From Chromatiaceae bacterium (lineage in GTDB: Bacteria > Pseudomonadota > Gammaproteobacteria > SZUA-140), in assembly GCA_003232725.1 (NCBI GenBank), contig QIJH01000102.1:1-39122 (forward strand): DNA of 39,122 bases, in the 5' to 3' direction. The translations under genes and the position numbers were made by a program. Below the pieces are notes generated by a model, which was not told the DNA's origin, did not search any database, and saw nothing but the letters and a program-made list of their open reading frames with translations. Each line of letters begins with the position of its first letter. The stretch's first letter is position 1. This document shows, piece after piece, positions 1-8,804 of this stretch.

Positions 1-819
1 ACGCTTGCGATTGATTTTGAAGGGGATCAGTGGACCTTCTTCAAGCCGCCATTGTCTGATATTGATGCGCTCTATGGCATTGATGTTCAGGAGTTAGCGG
101 TTTGGCAGTCGCTTGTTCAGCATGTTGAGCAGCAGGTGGCACTAGGCAAACCCGTGCTGGTTGAGCTGGATGCTTACTATTTGCCAGATACTGTGGGTAT
201 GGCTTATCAGATGGCCCATGTTAAAACGACGGTTGCGGTTGTTGAAATTGACATAGAGAAACAACATCTTGGGTATTTCCATGGTCAGGGCTATTATCAT
301 CTAAATGGAAAAGATTTTTTAGATCTATTTCGTTTGCAGGGTGAGCCGGATCCAGCTGTGCTATCGCCCTATGTTGAAATAGCAAAGCGAAGGCAGATAG
401 TGCCGTTTGATGAGGCGAAGGTGCTGGATATTTCGCTTTTGTTGCTGCGAAAGCATCTGAAACTCCGGCCGGTAAATAACCCTTTTCATGCGTTCAAGGT
501 TAAGCTGGAAAAAGACCTTGAGTGGCTAATGGGGGAGGATATAGATACTTTTCATCAATATTCATTTGCGACATTAAGGCAGTTTGGCGCTTGCTACGAG
601 CTTTCGGCGTCCTATCTGGGTTGGCTCGAAAGCCAGGGAGAGACGGGATTTGTTGATGCTAGAGAGGCGCTGAAGTCTATCTCTGAGATGGCTAAAGCAT
701 ATCAATTTCAACTCGCAAGGGCGATGAGCCGTCAAAAACCATTGGATCTTGCGCCAATTGATGCAATGGCTAAATATTGGGATGTAGCAGTGGCGCAGTT
801 AACAAACAAGTATTTGTGA
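1..819 (+). CDS. DUF1839 family protein, 5' end outside window
   Basis: The frame is open from base 1, so the gene begins before the window; the first possible start inside it (TTG at 52) lies within conserved sequence and is not a true start. About 272 codons are visible. Phrases such as DQWTFFKPP, LYGIDVQEL, VLVELDAYYLPD and HVKTTVAV are what I recognise as DUF1839. The biochemical function of this family is not established. From memory, relatives sit near amino acid:[carrier protein] ligases and GH2 or exosortase-A hydrolase genes; the last two are seen directly downstream here. No signal peptide or membrane segment is visible in the part present. The identification is fairly secure, the role unknown. 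Confidence 0.8.
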   Translation, partial: TLAIDFEGDQWTFFKPPLSDIDALYGIDVQELAVWQSLVQHVEQQVALGKPVLVELDAYYLPDTVGMAYQMAHVKTTVAVVEIDIEKQHLGYFHGQGYYHLNGKDFLDLFRLQGEPDPAVLSPYVEIAKRRQIVPFDEAKVLDISLLLLRKHLKLRPVNNPFHAFKVKLEKDLEWLMGEDIDTFHQYSFATLRQFGACYELSASYLGWLESQGETGFVDAREALKSISEMAKAYQFQLARAMSRQKPLDLAPIDAMAKYWDVAVAQLTNKYL

Positions 820-931
820 TGGGGTTTGAGCGAAATAATTAACGGCAGTGTGTGGTTACAAATGAGAGGGAGTGGCGCGTATTCGCAGGGCAGCGATAGT
901 ACTTTTGAATGAAAAATAAAGACTAAACCAA

Positions 932-3424
932 ATGACTCAACTGATTGATGATTGGTATTTGATTGAAACGGTTCCTGATGCCTTTCCGGAGCCAGCTAGC
1001 CTTGCGAATAAAAATCTTGACTGGCTTCCTGCTTGTGTACCGGGTACGGTTGCACAGTCATTATCTATCGCAGGAAAATGGTCGCTCGATGATAAGTTTG
1101 ATTTTGATAGTCAGGATTATTGGTATAAAACAAAATTTAGCATAAACGATACTGAGCAATGCCGGACTGTCATACTTTATTTGAATGGCCTGGCGACGCT
1201 TTGTGACGTTTGGCTTAATGGTCATCATGTTCTTAAATCTGACAATATGTTTTTAAGCCATCAGGTTGATATTTCAAATGTAGCCCAGGCAGAAAACAGA
1301 CTTTATTTATGTTTTCGTTCATTGAAAAAAGCACTTTCTCAGCGCCGCGCGCGCCCTCGCTGGAAAACCGGACTGGTTGATCAGCAGCAATTGCGATGGT
1401 TTCGCACCTCTTTAATTGGCAGAGTACCTGCTTGGATGCCGCCGGTAGCACCCGTTGGGCCGTGGCGGGCAATCTCGCTTTGTGAGCCGCTGATACCGCA
1501 AAATATTAGTTTGAATACAGCGCTAAAAGAGGCCGCTGGTATCGTTGAGTTTTCGTGCGATTTACATCATGCTAATGAAGAGACAGTAGCCGCTGCTCTT
1601 TCTGTTGGTGGTGTGGATGTTAAACTTGATCTAGAAACGACGACTGATGGAAGCCGGCTTTTTGGTAAAGTGTTGATCAATGATGTTGAGCGTTGGCAGC
1701 CACATACCCATGGCTTGCCTCGACTATACCCGGTGACACTCGATATTAAGACGACGCGTGAAATCATATCGCATCAGCTTGCGTCTGTTGGATTTAAAAA
1801 AATCAATGTAGATCGTGCCCGCGATGGATTTAGTCTCTGTGTTAATGATGCAGAAATATTCTGTAGAGGTGCCTGTTGGACCATTAATGATGTGGTTTCG
1901 TTGGTTGGGGATTATCGTTCGCTTGAGCAGACATTAATCCTGATGAAAAATGCAGGCACCAATATGATACGTATTGGCGGTACGATGATTTATGAGCAGG
2001 ATGACTTTTATCGTCTGTGCGATCAGTTGGGTATTATGGTCTGGCAAGACTTTATGTTTGCCAATATGGATTATCCTGTCGATGATAACGATTTCAATTC
2101 GTCTATTACGGCAGAAGTGAGGGAGCAGCTTGCGCGACTACAAAAGCATATTTGCATCACTATCTACTGTGGAAACAGTGAAATTGAGCAGCAGGCAGCC
2201 ATGCTGGGCATGCCATCAGAAGCCTGGTCTAATGATTTTTTTAGATTGCAACTGCCTGAACTTTGTGCAAAGTATCATCCCGGTATCCCATATCTGCCAT
2301 CGGCCCCATCGGGTGGCGACTTCCCGTTTCATACTGATGCTGGCATCTCCCATTATTATGGTGTCGGTGCTTATAAACGGGCGGTAAATGAAGTGAGATT
2401 GCACGGTGTGAAGTTCACATCGGAGTGTCTTGGCTTTTCTAATGTGCCCGTTGCGCTTACTCGCAACGATATGTTTGATAAGCAGATAGCGGTTGCTCAC
2501 CATCCAAAATGGAAAGAGCGCGTACCCAGAGATAGTGGAACTGGCTGGGATTTTGAGGATATACGCGATTACTATTTTGAAATGCTCTTTTCGATTAAGC
2601 CGATAGCGATGCGTAGTGATGATAATGAAAGATACCTGGCACTTAGCGAGATTGTGAGTGGTGAAATGATGTCTCAGGTATTTGCAGAATGGCGTAGCCA
2701 ACATAGCGATTGCACAGGTGCACTGGTTTGGTTTTTAAAAGATTTCTGGCCTGGGGCTGGCTGGGGAATAATCGATAGCCAGGGCTTGCCTAAAGCAGCT
2801 TATTACTACTTAAAACGCAGTTGGCAACCGATTAATATATGCATCACTAATGAATCGCTAAATGGTTTGCATGTTCACGTGACTAATGAAACGCGTGAGG
2901 ACTTTACGGGCGTAGTAGAAATTACACTGTTGAATGAGTTTAGTCTCGGGATCGTTAATAAAAGGTTTGAATTAAGCGTTACCCCAGGTACTACATGCTT
3001 AATTAAATTAGACCAGGTGCTGGGTGTTTTTCACGATACTACTTATGCGTATCGATTCGGCCCCCAAAAGCATTTTGTTGTGGCTGCTCGCTTAGAAAAT
3101 GAAGCGATATGTGAGACTGGCACGGCATTTTATTTCCCCAATAAAGCACTTCCCCGTATTGAAGAAAAGGCAAATTTAGCAGCGATCATGACGGAGTACG
3201 AAGATGGTGCCTACTTGCTGGAACTGTCATGTGAGAAATTTCTTTATGCGGTCAATATTGAAATACCGGACTTTATTCCGGATGATAATTATTTTCACCT
3301 GATGCCTGGTATCTCGAAATCACTTAAAGTACAAAGATTGAATGGTGCTTTAAAAAAGGTAAAAGGGTATATTAGTGCTATCAATATGAGCGAAGATGTC
3401 AAAATTAAAGTTTTTTCTGGTTAG
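932..3424 (+). CDS. Glycoside hydrolase family 2 protein (beta-mannosidase-like)
   Basis: The 830-residue protein has the GH2 layout: an N-terminal jelly-roll sugar-binding domain (about 1-190, with LNGLATLCDVWLNG), an immunoglobulin-like domain (about 190-300), a TIM barrel (about 300-600) and C-terminal beta domains. The general acid/base is probably E417 in CGNSE and the nucleophile E498 in FTSECLG, both where GH2 beta-mannosidases carry them. There is no signal peptide, so it probably acts in the cytoplasm, perhaps on lipid-linked or recycled oligosaccharides. It lies 112 bases after the DUF1839 gene and 47 bases before the tandem hydrolase, in the same direction, which suggests one polysaccharide operon. 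The exact sugar cannot be read from sequence. Confidence 0.85.
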   Translation: MTQLIDDWYLIETVPDAFPEPASLANKNLDWLPACVPGTVAQSLSIAGKWSLDDKFDFDSQDYWYKTKFSINDTEQCRTVILYLNGLATLCDVWLNGHHVLKSDNMFLSHQVDISNVAQAENRLYLCFRSLKKALSQRRARPRWKTGLVDQQQLRWFRTSLIGRVPAWMPPVAPVGPWRAISLCEPLIPQNISLNTALKEAAGIVEFSCDLHHANEETVAAALSVGGVDVKLDLETTTDGSRLFGKVLINDVERWQPHTHGLPRLYPVTLDIKTTREIISHQLASVGFKKINVDRARDGFSLCVNDAEIFCRGACWTINDVVSLVGDYRSLEQTLILMKNAGTNMIRIGGTMIYEQDDFYRLCDQLGIMVWQDFMFANMDYPVDDNDFNSSITAEVREQLARLQKHICITIYCGNSEIEQQAAMLGMPSEAWSNDFFRLQLPELCAKYHPGIPYLPSAPSGGDFPFHTDAGISHYYGVGAYKRAVNEVRLHGVKFTSECLGFSNVPVALTRNDMFDKQIAVAHHPKWKERVPRDSGTGWDFEDIRDYYFEMLFSIKPIAMRSDDNERYLALSEIVSGEMMSQVFAEWRSQHSDCTGALVWFLKDFWPGAGWGIIDSQGLPKAAYYYLKRSWQPINICITNESLNGLHVHVTNETREDFTGVVEITLLNEFSLGIVNKRFELSVTPGTTCLIKLDQVLGVFHDTTYAYRFGPQKHFVVAARLENEAICETGTAFYFPNKALPRIEEKANLAAIMTEYEDGAYLLELSCEKFLYAVNIEIPDFIPDDNYFHLMPGISKSLKVQRLNGALKKVKGYISAINMSEDVKIKVFSG

Positions 3425-3471
3425 CGTCGTCACAGGTCATTATTTGGATGATAAAACTATAATGATTACAT

Positions 3472-5286
3472 ATGCCTAATAAGTTGTTAAAAACCGATTA
3501 CGATTTTAAGACGGTTGTGCGTACGCCGCTCTATTTTGGCTCGGATGAAAAGCGCTTGATCGGTTGGTTTCATCACACAAACACTGCTCAGCAATACGGT
3601 ACTGCAGTTGTTATCTGTCCGCCTTTAGCGGTGGAGTACGTGAGTACTTACCGCTCGATGCGCTACATGGCTGACTATTTTGCCCTTGCAGGCATACCCG
3701 CCTTTCGCTTTGATTATCATGGTACTGGTGATTCATCAGGCGCAAATGATGATGGTAATCGACTGGATGATTGGCTTTGGAGTATTGAGCAGGCGATTGG
3801 CGAGATGAAGCGGCTTTCTGGTTGTGAGAAAGTAGGGTTATTGGGTTTGCGCATGGGCGGCACATTGGCTGCGCTAGTATCTGAGGAGATAGCGATTGAT
3901 TTTTTGGTGCTTTGGGCAGCACTAGAGAGTGGGCGAAAATTTATTCGTGAAACAAGAGCGTTGCAGATGACTGGCCTTTCTCAGGTTAAAGAGGGTGGGG
4001 CAGGGTTAGTTGAGGCGGGTGGGATGGTCTACTGGCCCCAAACGGTGGATGCAATTCAGGGCGTTGTGTTGGCAAACAACAGACCTAAGGCCTCTCGTAT
4101 CCTGATTATTCCGCGAGACGATTTTAAGGCAAATACCCGACTTATCGATGCCTGGCAAGGACAAGGGTGCAATGTCGAGCAAATTGAATACCCTGGATCT
4201 GCTGAGATGCTTTTGGTGGCACTGGACTCTGTCGTGCCTCACCATAGCATTGTCGAAATCGTTGAGTGGGTTCGCAAGGGGGCGCATGAACTAGCGAAAG
4301 AGCGTTGTGATAATACTAGATTCCCTCCCCGCAACAGCGTGATCATGCCGACAACTGCTGAGGGCGAGGTCAAAGAGTCTTTTGTTCACTTTGGTGTGAA
4401 TAAGGATTGCTTTGCCATTTTGTCTGAGCCTGTGGTGTTGGCAGACGCTAGTTTACCGATTATTGTTATTGTTAACTCGGGTGCTAACCACAGAGTGGGT
4501 CCTAGTCGGCTGTATGTGACCATTGCACGCGAGCTTGCCTGTTTAGGTTTTCGCGCCTTAAGGATCGATATTCCAGGGCTAGGTGATAGCATTGTTTATG
4601 ACCGTGAGCAGGAAAACAAAGATTATATTGCGGCTTCAAGTGATGTCATTCATCAGGCAATGGCATCATTGGGTGTTGCATATCAAGATAATAAATATGT
4701 TGTTACTGGTCTGTGCTCAGGGGCTTATTTCTCTTTTCATGCAGCACTCGACCTCAAGGATGTTAATATTGTTGAGAGCATTTTAATCAATCCACTCACT
4801 TTTTATTGGCATAAGGGGATGGAGTTTGAAAACTCACCAACAAAAAACTTTGGTTATTGGAACTGGTACAAGCAAGCGATAAAAGATCCTGAAAGCTGGA
4901 AAAAACTACTGCGGGGAGGATCTAATTATGCTGCACTTTTTGATACTATTTTTAATAGAATCAAAATCGTGTTTTATGCGAAAATGGGGAGATTCAGGCG
5001 TGTTACTAGTGGTGGACAGACCCCGATAGAGGATGACTTGAATGAGGATCTCATGACAATTGTTACTGCAGGGCGACGGCTGTCATTTATCCTGGCCAGA
5101 AGTGATCCTGGCTATGACGTGTTGATGACTAGTGCAGGAAATACGGCCCGAAAATTAATGAAAGATAGTCGCATAAACATCATTATGATTGAGGATGCAG
5201 ACCATACATTTTCTAAATATAAACCGAGATGTGATGCCTTGAATGCATTTATTAAACATATTACGGCAAGGTATTTGAATGCCTAA
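3472..5286 (+). CDS. Tandem alpha/beta-hydrolase, exosortase-A-system type
   Basis: The 604-residue protein is two alpha/beta-hydrolase domains in one chain. Domain 1 (about 1-275) has the HGTGDS turn and a nucleophile elbow reading GLRMG, with Arg127 where serine is expected. Domain 2 (about 300-604) has GLCSG with Cys415 at the nucleophile site and a C-terminal DADHTF that supplies the likely catalytic His. Elbows of the GLR type are known in the hydrolases annotated as exosortase A system-associated, so domain 1 may be non-hydrolytic or unusual. The expected role is in export or acyl and thioester chemistry of an exopolysaccharide, but no substrate is known. A TATAAT-like stretch lies just before the start at 3458. 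The next gene follows after 11 bases. Confidence 0.8.
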   Translation: MPNKLLKTDYDFKTVVRTPLYFGSDEKRLIGWFHHTNTAQQYGTAVVICPPLAVEYVSTYRSMRYMADYFALAGIPAFRFDYHGTGDSSGANDDGNRLDDWLWSIEQAIGEMKRLSGCEKVGLLGLRMGGTLAALVSEEIAIDFLVLWAALESGRKFIRETRALQMTGLSQVKEGGAGLVEAGGMVYWPQTVDAIQGVVLANNRPKASRILIIPRDDFKANTRLIDAWQGQGCNVEQIEYPGSAEMLLVALDSVVPHHSIVEIVEWVRKGAHELAKERCDNTRFPPRNSVIMPTTAEGEVKESFVHFGVNKDCFAILSEPVVLADASLPIIVIVNSGANHRVGPSRLYVTIARELACLGFRALRIDIPGLGDSIVYDREQENKDYIAASSDVIHQAMASLGVAYQDNKYVVTGLCSGAYFSFHAALDLKDVNIVESILINPLTFYWHKGMEFENSPTKNFGYWNWYKQAIKDPESWKKLLRGGSNYAALFDTIFNRIKIVFYAKMGRFRRVTSGGQTPIEDDLNEDLMTIVTAGRRLSFILARSDPGYDVLMTSAGNTARKLMKDSRINIIMIEDADHTFSKYKPRCDALNAFIKHITARYLNA

Positions 5287-5300
5287 AAGGAGGGGTATTG
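5287..5300 (+). promoter_or_regulatory. Strong Shine-Dalgarno fixing a TTG start
   Basis: AAGGAGGGG lies immediately before TTG at 5298. No in-frame ATG occurs near it, and homology to methyltransferases begins soon after, so this unusually strong site supports the rare TTG start of the downstream gene. Confidence 0.6.
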
Positions 5301-6062
5301 GAGTCAGTTAATAAGGCGCTGTATGCAAGCAGTGATGGGGTGAGTTCGTATGTTAATACCGTGCTGCAACCACCTGAAGTCTCTATTCTGGTGGAATATA
5401 AAGATGCTTACTACCATAAAAATATTTTAGATATTGGCTGTGGCGCAGGTCGTACAAGCCACTATTTTCGTAATTTCACAGATCAGTATACCGGAGTAGA
5501 CTACTCTGATGGGATGATTGACTATTGTGTTCGCCAATATCCAGCGGTTTCATTTAAGCATTGTGATGTTCGTGATCTTAGCTGTTTTGATGATGGCGAA
5601 TTTGATTTTGTGATGTTTTCATATAATGGTATTGACTACATTGATCACAATGATCGAATTAAAGCGTTGGCAGAAATCAGTCGTGTGCTTAAAATGGGTG
5701 GATTATTTGTGTTTTCGGCGCATAACAGGCAGTACAAAAGCATTAACACAAAGCCATCTCTAGCAGTGGCGCTTAATCCCGTTAGAATGGCAAAAAATAT
5801 AGTCAGTTATATCCAGCAGATAAACAATAGAAGCGGGCTTTCAAGCCAGGAAGTACATGATGATAACTACGCAATTTTAAATGACAGTGGTAATAATTTC
5901 GCTTTGTTAACTTATTATATTGATAAAATGAAGCAAACTGAACAGCTCAAGGGGGCAGGTTTTGAAGTGCTGGAAATGTACCAGTTAAACGGTCAAAAAC
6001 TGTTGCTCGGTGAAGATGATTCTGACGACTGCTGGATTTATTATGTGTGCAAGCGTGTTTAG
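5298..6062 (+). CDS. Class I SAM-dependent methyltransferase
   Basis: The 254-residue protein has a Rossmann-type methyltransferase core. Motif I is ILDIGCGAGRTS, followed by the acidic strand end in YTGVDYSD, then CDVRDL, the FDFVMFSYNGIDYI segment and LKMGGLFVFSAHN. It is therefore a soluble SAM-dependent methyltransferase of the Methyltransf_11/25 type. The substrate is not evident; within this locus a sugar or a polysaccharide-modifying step is plausible. It follows the tandem hydrolase by 11 bases and so is probably co-transcribed. The start is TTG with a strong ribosome-binding site. Downstream lies an insertion-sequence end and a broken acyltransferase. Confidence 0.8.
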   Translation: MESVNKALYASSDGVSSYVNTVLQPPEVSILVEYKDAYYHKNILDIGCGAGRTSHYFRNFTDQYTGVDYSDGMIDYCVRQYPAVSFKHCDVRDLSCFDDGEFDFVMFSYNGIDYIDHNDRIKALAEISRVLKMGGLFVFSAHNRQYKSINTKPSLAVALNPVRMAKNIVSYIQQINNRSGLSSQEVHDDNYAILNDSGNNFALLTYYIDKMKQTEQLKGAGFEVLEMYQLNGQKLLLGEDDSDDCWIYYVCKRV

Positions 6063-6100
6063 CGTAGGATTTTTTCGCGAAGAGAGTTTCCACAGATAGT

Positions 6101-6130
6101 GAGACCTTTGCACGAGAACTGGCTTTTCTT
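6101..6130 (+). repeat. Solo insertion-element terminus (GAGACCTTTGCACGAG type)
   Basis: The first 20 bases are identical to the left terminus of the MITE at 14881, and about 26 of 30 match. No second inverted copy lies within the next kilobase, so this is a lone end left from a decayed or deleted element. It sits 70 bases before a truncated acyltransferase, which suggests that the same event removed part of that gene's surroundings. Termini of this sort resemble IS5-family elements such as IS1106; that assignment is from memory. Confidence 0.65.
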
Positions 6131-6170
6131 ATTGCAATGGAAAGTAAATTCACTTGGATTGCCCCTTTTT

Positions 6171-6308
6171 ATGAAACTCTTTCATGTTCATAGTTTGCGT
6201 GGCATAACGATTGTATTTATTGTTTCTGGCCATGCAATATTTTTTCAGTTCAATTGGGCTGATAATGTCACCATCCTAAAGACCTACTCTCTATCATCTG
6301 GAGTTTAA
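6171..6308 (+). pseudogene. Truncated acyltransferase-3 family gene (N-terminal remnant)
   Basis: The 45-residue product beginning MKLFHVHSLRGITIVF is the start of an acyltransferase-3 (OafA/NolL-like) protein: the SLRG motif followed by a hydrophobic helix ending VSGHAIF matches the first transmembrane segment and its catalytic-type His. Full proteins have about 10 membrane helices and 330-400 residues; here the frame stops at 6306 and the formyltransferase starts 12 bases later. Most of the gene is therefore missing. An upstream ATG/GTG extension to 6099 runs through the insertion-element end and is not credible. The intact gene would have O-acetylated an exported glycan. Confidence 0.65.
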
Positions 6309-6320
6309 AACGAAGACTGC

Positions 6321-7298
6321 ATGTCATTTAAACAATCTAATAAGTTGCGTGTTGTTATTCTTACCGGGTCAAAAAAAATGATCGTGGCACCTTTGCTCAA
6401 ACGGGATGTTAACATTGTCGGCGTGTCGGAAGTTTATGACCACTTTGGTAATATGAATAAACCAAGGCAGTGGGTTGAGAGGTTCTACTGGCAAGTGTGC
6501 AAAAAAAGAGAATTGCCTTATTTATCTTTGTTTGCACATAAAAATAATATTGCATATGCTGAAAAAAAAGAGGTAAATAAAGATGAATATATGGAGTGGT
6601 TGAGAAACTTAAACCCTGACGTGCTTGTTTTACATCAGGCACCAATACTAACTTCCGAAATATTCTCAATTCCACGATTTGGCACCTTAAATATTCATCC
6701 GTCTTTATTGCCTAAATATCGAGGGTCTAACCCATATTTTTGGTTATATTACAACTTGGATATGATGGCCGGTGTCACTCTGCACTATATAGATGACAAT
6801 ATTGATACGGGAGATATTATTGGGCAAGGAAGTTTCGAGATTGAGCTAGGGACGCCTGCCAGTGATGTGGGCACAGTACTTATCAATAATTATGCGATAC
6901 CTTTACTAATTAAGGCTATTCAGGCGCTTGAATCGACAGGGGAGCTGAAAACTACCCCGCAGCCAGCTGATAGTCCAACACCCTATGCGAAAAGGCTAAC
7001 AGCAGAAGCATATTATGACGCGCTTGATTTCGAGAATTGGGAGTTAGAGCATCTTTGGCATGTATTAAATTCAAATGATCAATGGCGCGATGTGTTTTTA
7101 GCAAAAATTAAGCACTCAGATAGCTATAATTGGACGATAAAGGGAATTGAGCGAAGGAATGTCTATTTGCCTTACGGAGAAGTAGAGAGAGATGATGGTG
7201 GCTACCACATAAAGCATAAGCAGGGTGTTATTTATTTAAACCGGGTGTTTTCTACGAGAAAATTTTTTGTATCATTATTTAGGCGGATAGGTTCTTAG
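6321..7298 (+). CDS. Formyltransferase-family protein (sugar N-formyltransferase candidate)
   Basis: The 325-residue protein carries the formyltransferase fold: the segment LNIHPSLLPKYRG holds the catalytic Asn124 and His126, and IDDNIDTGDII holds the catalytic Asp near 162. These are the N-H-D residues of 10-formyltetrahydrofolate-dependent enzymes such as methionyl-tRNA formyltransferase. The C-terminal part does not look like a tRNA-binding domain, and the locus contains a DegT-type sugar aminotransferase, so an amino-sugar N-formyltransferase is the better guess. The gene is AT-rich relative to genes right of 16 kb. It is preceded by the acyltransferase remnant and followed by a MITE. Confidence 0.75.
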   Translation: MSFKQSNKLRVVILTGSKKMIVAPLLKRDVNIVGVSEVYDHFGNMNKPRQWVERFYWQVCKKRELPYLSLFAHKNNIAYAEKKEVNKDEYMEWLRNLNPDVLVLHQAPILTSEIFSIPRFGTLNIHPSLLPKYRGSNPYFWLYYNLDMMAGVTLHYIDDNIDTGDIIGQGSFEIELGTPASDVGTVLINNYAIPLLIKAIQALESTGELKTTPQPADSPTPYAKRLTAEAYYDALDFENWELEHLWHVLNSNDQWRDVFLAKIKHSDSYNWTIKGIERRNVYLPYGEVERDDGGYHIKHKQGVIYLNRVFSTRKFFVSLFRRIGS

Positions 7299-7308
7299 CG
7301 TTATTGAT

Positions 7309-7465
7309 TTAAGGGCACCTCTATTAATTCTGGGCGTGCCAGATTTAATTCCAGATCTGTTGCATCAAAGCGTAAATAGCAGGACTATTGCCAAAATTTG
7401 CGCCGCTAATGTGGCGGATTTGGCGTTTAAGCGGCTCGTTCATGAATTAATAGAGGTGTCCTTAA
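7309..7465. mobile_element. MITE-like element, 149 bp plus TTAA flanks
   Basis: The sequence TTAAGGGCACCTCTATTAAT at 7309 returns inverted at the right end as ATTAATAGAGGTGTCCTTAA (7446-7465), one mismatch in about 21. Both ends are bordered by TTAA, a likely target duplication. There is no room for a transposase, so it is non-autonomous. It separates the formyltransferase from the end of the opposite-strand acyltransferase gene, a typical place for such elements. The family of the helper transposase is not assigned. Confidence 0.75.
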
Positions 7466-7510
7466 GGTTATATGGGGAAGTCTCCAAATGTTTTTCTGTC
7501 CCTATCCTAT

Positions 7511-8602
7511 CTATTGTAAAGAGTCATACAGTTTATATAGCATTTTTACAACAGGATTTCGGATGATCTGCAGGTTAATGATGCGTACGCTTCTCTTTGT
7601 TAGGTGTCCCTTGTATGAGGTGTTTTTACCTTCACCCGCTAATAAGTCATAGCCGGTTGTCTGGTTGTTGCAGGCGTGCTCAACTTCATAGCCAAAATGT
7701 AGATAACCTAGGGCAATTTTCTTATGAAAGTCTTCGTCAAATCCAGCTTGAATGTTGTATTTGTGATTATTGATGATGTAGTTGTATTGAATTGAAACAG
7801 GTTTGCCATCGAAGGTGATGGTTGAGAAAGAGAGTGCATCCCTATGTGCCATAAGATTGGCGAGGATTTGATTAAATTGCAGGCGCGCGCCGGTGAATAC
7901 CGGTTTGCCCCACCGTTTGGAGTGGAGTCCATTTAAAAGTTTAAATTGACGCTTGGTGTCATCCTGTTGGTCAGGTTTAAATACTATGTTGCCAAGCTTT
8001 TGCAGGTTTTTGCGGCGATTAAATAGCCTGAGGCGGGTGTTTTTCCCTAATTGTTGGATGTAGTCTTGAAAGTTTCCGGTGGTGTCAATGTAAAAGCTAT
8101 CATATTCTTCTGTGGTGCGGAAATGGCATTTAGGCAATAACGGAGCATTTGTTAACAGCTTATATGTGTCTGAGTTTTTTTTCAGATCAGCTAGTATTAA
8201 TTCATCCCAATTGCGTAATTGATTAATATATTGAAAGAAAGCGTTAACGACATCTTTAGAGCATGATGTGTCGCTCATAAAGTTGAGTAACTCTGTTCTC
8301 ATGGTTGCCTTGCCGCGCCAGCAATTACCAATAAATTGTAGTCTGCGAGTAATAATGATTTTTTTTGATCTTGCTTTAGAGAGGTAGAGCGGTGCAAGGC
8401 CGACGAGCTCACCTGTGCCGTTTGTAGCGGCTAATAGTGTTAGTTGCATATTGGGCTCAGAGAAGGTTTGCCACCAGGTGTGTTGCCATTCCCAGCTCAT
8501 AAATAGAGGGTCTGATGTGCTATGGTGAAGAAGTTTGTTCCACTCTTGCTGTGAGTTGCTAAACTTATCTTTGTTCCATTCGTGAATAATAATATCAGTC
8601 AT
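7511..8602 (-). CDS. CelD/FemAB-like acetyltransferase (Acetyltransf_6 type)
   Basis: The 363-residue protein resembles GNAT-fold enzymes of the CelD/BioF2 type often found in exopolysaccharide loci. Visible marks are the N-terminal DPLFMSWEWQHTWWQTF, the middle LGKNTRLRLFNRRKNL, and the C-terminal GFDEDFHKKIALGYLHFGYEVEHAC, which corresponds to the conserved core where the acyl donor binds. It is soluble with no signal peptide. Its likely role is acylation of a polysaccharide precursor, but the substrate cannot be told. It is the only gene in the first 14 kb on the minus strand and has its own upstream region shared divergently with the lipoprotein gene at 8805. Confidence 0.7.
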   Translation of the reverse strand: MTDIIIHEWNKDKFSNSQQEWNKLLHHSTSDPLFMSWEWQHTWWQTFSEPNMQLTLLAATNGTGELVGLAPLYLSKARSKKIIITRRLQFIGNCWRGKATMRTELLNFMSDTSCSKDVVNAFFQYINQLRNWDELILADLKKNSDTYKLLTNAPLLPKCHFRTTEEYDSFYIDTTGNFQDYIQQLGKNTRLRLFNRRKNLQKLGNIVFKPDQQDDTKRQFKLLNGLHSKRWGKPVFTGARLQFNQILANLMAHRDALSFSTITFDGKPVSIQYNYIINNHKYNIQAGFDEDFHKKIALGYLHFGYEVEHACNNQTTGYDLLAGEGKNTSYKGHLTKRSVRIINLQIIRNPVVKMLYKLYDSLQ

Positions 8603-8804
8603 TCGGTTATATTGGGCTGTCAGGTGTGTGAATTAGCAATTCCGATGATTGTACCCAATTAATGATCTGCATGGCTCAATAAATAATTTTTTTGTGATGA
8701 AGTCGATGGTTTTATTGCTGTTTTTATTGTTGCGTATGGGTGCTAATATTCTAGTTATGAGCTTTTGCATGCATTAATGGGTATTAAAACTGAGGGTAAC
8801 CACC

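Noticed and set aside
2216-2704. 162-codon minus-strand frame within the GH2 gene
   Set aside because: It is a shadow of the strongly supported GH2 coding frame and has no recognisable motif.
7336-7566. 76-codon plus-strand frame across the MITE
   Set aside because: It runs through the MITE interior and its right terminal repeat into the neighbouring gene on the other strand, and has no domain.
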